A stretch of DNA of 5,646 nucleotides from Nitrososphaerales archaeon TH1920 (GTDB lineage Archaea > Thermoproteota > Nitrososphaeria > Nitrososphaerales > Nitrososphaeraceae). This document shows, in pieces, positions 5,346-5,646 of this stretch. Both the position numbers and the translations under genes were made by a program. Every line of letters starts with the position of its first letter. The first letter of the stretch is position 1. The notes below the pieces were generated by a model. The model was not told where the DNA came from and ran no database searches. It saw nothing but the letters and a program-made list of their open reading frames with translations. The stretch spans positions 1 to 5,646 of the forward strand of contig JAATVM010000208.1 in the NCBI GenBank assembly GCA_014523495.1, in the 5' to 3' direction.

Positions 5346-5372
5346 ATAAAGAAAAATATCTGGCTTTGCCAG
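5346..5372 (-). terminator. Hairpin plus T-run terminator on the minus strand
   Basis: CTGGC (5360-5364) and GCCAG (5368-5372) form a perfect 5-bp stem with a 3-nt loop. Read on the minus strand, the hairpin starts directly after the TAA at 5375-5373 and is followed by ATATTTTTCTTTATA, a good intrinsic-type or T-rich terminator. It supports the view that a minus-strand transcription unit ends here. Confidence 0.45.
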
Positions 5373-5567
5373 TTAAATTTTGTCAACTACCACACTGAAA
5401 TTATTATAGATAGTGCATAAAGTAACTCCTTTAATGACTTTTTTCTTAATCAGTTCTTTTTCACTTGAATCTTTACGTTCATTCATTAGTTTGAAAATTG
5501 TCTTTGATATGATCAGGACATCAATTGCAATAGCGTTGAACCATCACAGAACCGTTAGAAATTTCAT
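5373..5567 (-). pseudogene. Likely broken small membrane-protein gene (in-frame TGA at codon 8)
   Basis: On the minus strand an ATG at 5567 opens MKFLTVL, then an in-frame TGA (5546-5544), and the same frame continues as WFNAIAIDVLIISKTIF and on to a TAA at 5375-5373. If the TGA is ignored the product would be 64 residues. It would have a hydrophobic N-terminal segment (3-24), a charged middle rich in lysine and glutamate (KLMNERKDSSEKELIKKK) and a C-terminal KGVTLCTIYNNFSVVVDKI. The composition looks protein-like, and a hairpin/T-run lies directly after the TAA. The residue at the stop is next to a TGG, so a TGG-to-TGA change is a simple explanation. There is no ATG, GTG or TTG between the TGA and Met27 (counting the stop as position 8). 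I recognise no family. It could also be chance open frame; a plus-strand frame over the same bases is less convincing. Confidence 0.3.
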
Positions 5568-5646
5568 ACTGTTTCAAATATTGTCTATTATTTGATGAAC
5601 CGATAGGAATTAGGGAATTGTTATTTAAGGATGATTCGATTTCCAA
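5521..5646 (-). other. Open minus-strand frame running off the right edge
   Basis: From the window edge to a TGA at 5523-5521 the minus strand is open for 41 codons, rich in Asn, Ser and Ile, with the middle reading LIPIGSSNNRQYLKQYE. It overlaps the 5' part of the possible broken gene at 5373-5567 in another frame. It could be the C-terminal end of a gene lying mostly outside the window, or non-coding sequence that happens to be open. No motif is recognisable. Nothing else in 5576-5646 can be supported. Confidence 0.2.

Noticed and set aside
5413..5595. Plus-strand open frame of 60 codons with a GTG start
   Set aside because: It is opposite the more protein-like minus-strand reading, is rich in Ser, Phe and Ile as expected of an antisense shadow, and has no convincing promoter or motif.

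Overview
The window looks like a piece of an AT-rich archaeal chromosome, most likely from an ammonia-oxidising thaumarchaeote. The low GC content suggests the Nitrosocosmicus side of the Nitrososphaerales, but this is inference. The archaeal evidence is direct. There is a tRNA-His gene with an intron at position 37/38 that folds into a bulge-helix-bulge splice motif. There is an archaeal 4-demethylwyosine synthase (Taw1/TYW1 type). TATA-like boxes lie about 27-35 nt before several start codons, which implies leaderless or nearly leaderless mRNAs. UUG starts are used.

Layout, left to right: (1) 53-469 (+), an HxlR-type winged-helix regulator with the family's N-terminal cysteine. (2) 621-1091 (+), a protein of unknown function with one N-terminal membrane helix. 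(3) A 223-nt gap containing a 12-bp palindrome after gene 2 and a perfect 10+10 bp inverted repeat before gene 3. (4) 1315-1878 (+), an RdgB/HAM1-type XTP/dITP pyrophosphatase. (5) 1888-2928 (-), taw1, convergent with gene 4 and only 9 nt from it. (6) 3152-3964 (+), a NIF3/YbgI-like putative dinuclear-metal protein, divergent from taw1. (7) 4018-4121 (+), tRNA-His(GUG) with a 29-nt intron. (8) 4204-5247 (-), a GT-B (MurG-like) glycosyltransferase. (9) 5248-5646, a gene-poor tail holding a likely broken small gene on the minus strand (5373-5567), a hairpin/T-run terminator directly after its stop, and an open reading frame that runs off the right edge.

The genes do not form one operon. Orientation changes often and most genes appear to have their own promoter, as is common in this group. 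Functionally they are a housekeeping mix: nucleotide-pool cleaning (RdgB), tRNA and tRNA modification (tRNA-His; Taw1, whose substrate is tRNA-Phe and so not the neighbouring tRNA), a NIF3-like protein of unclear role, cell-surface or lipid glycosylation (GT-B enzyme), and one regulator. I see no CRISPR array, insertion sequence, toxin-antitoxin pair or defence island, and no convincing new multi-gene system. The items most worth a second look are the tRNA-His intron, the inverted repeat at the rdgB promoter, paired palindromes at the taw1 promoter, the broken small gene near the right end and the unknown membrane protein.
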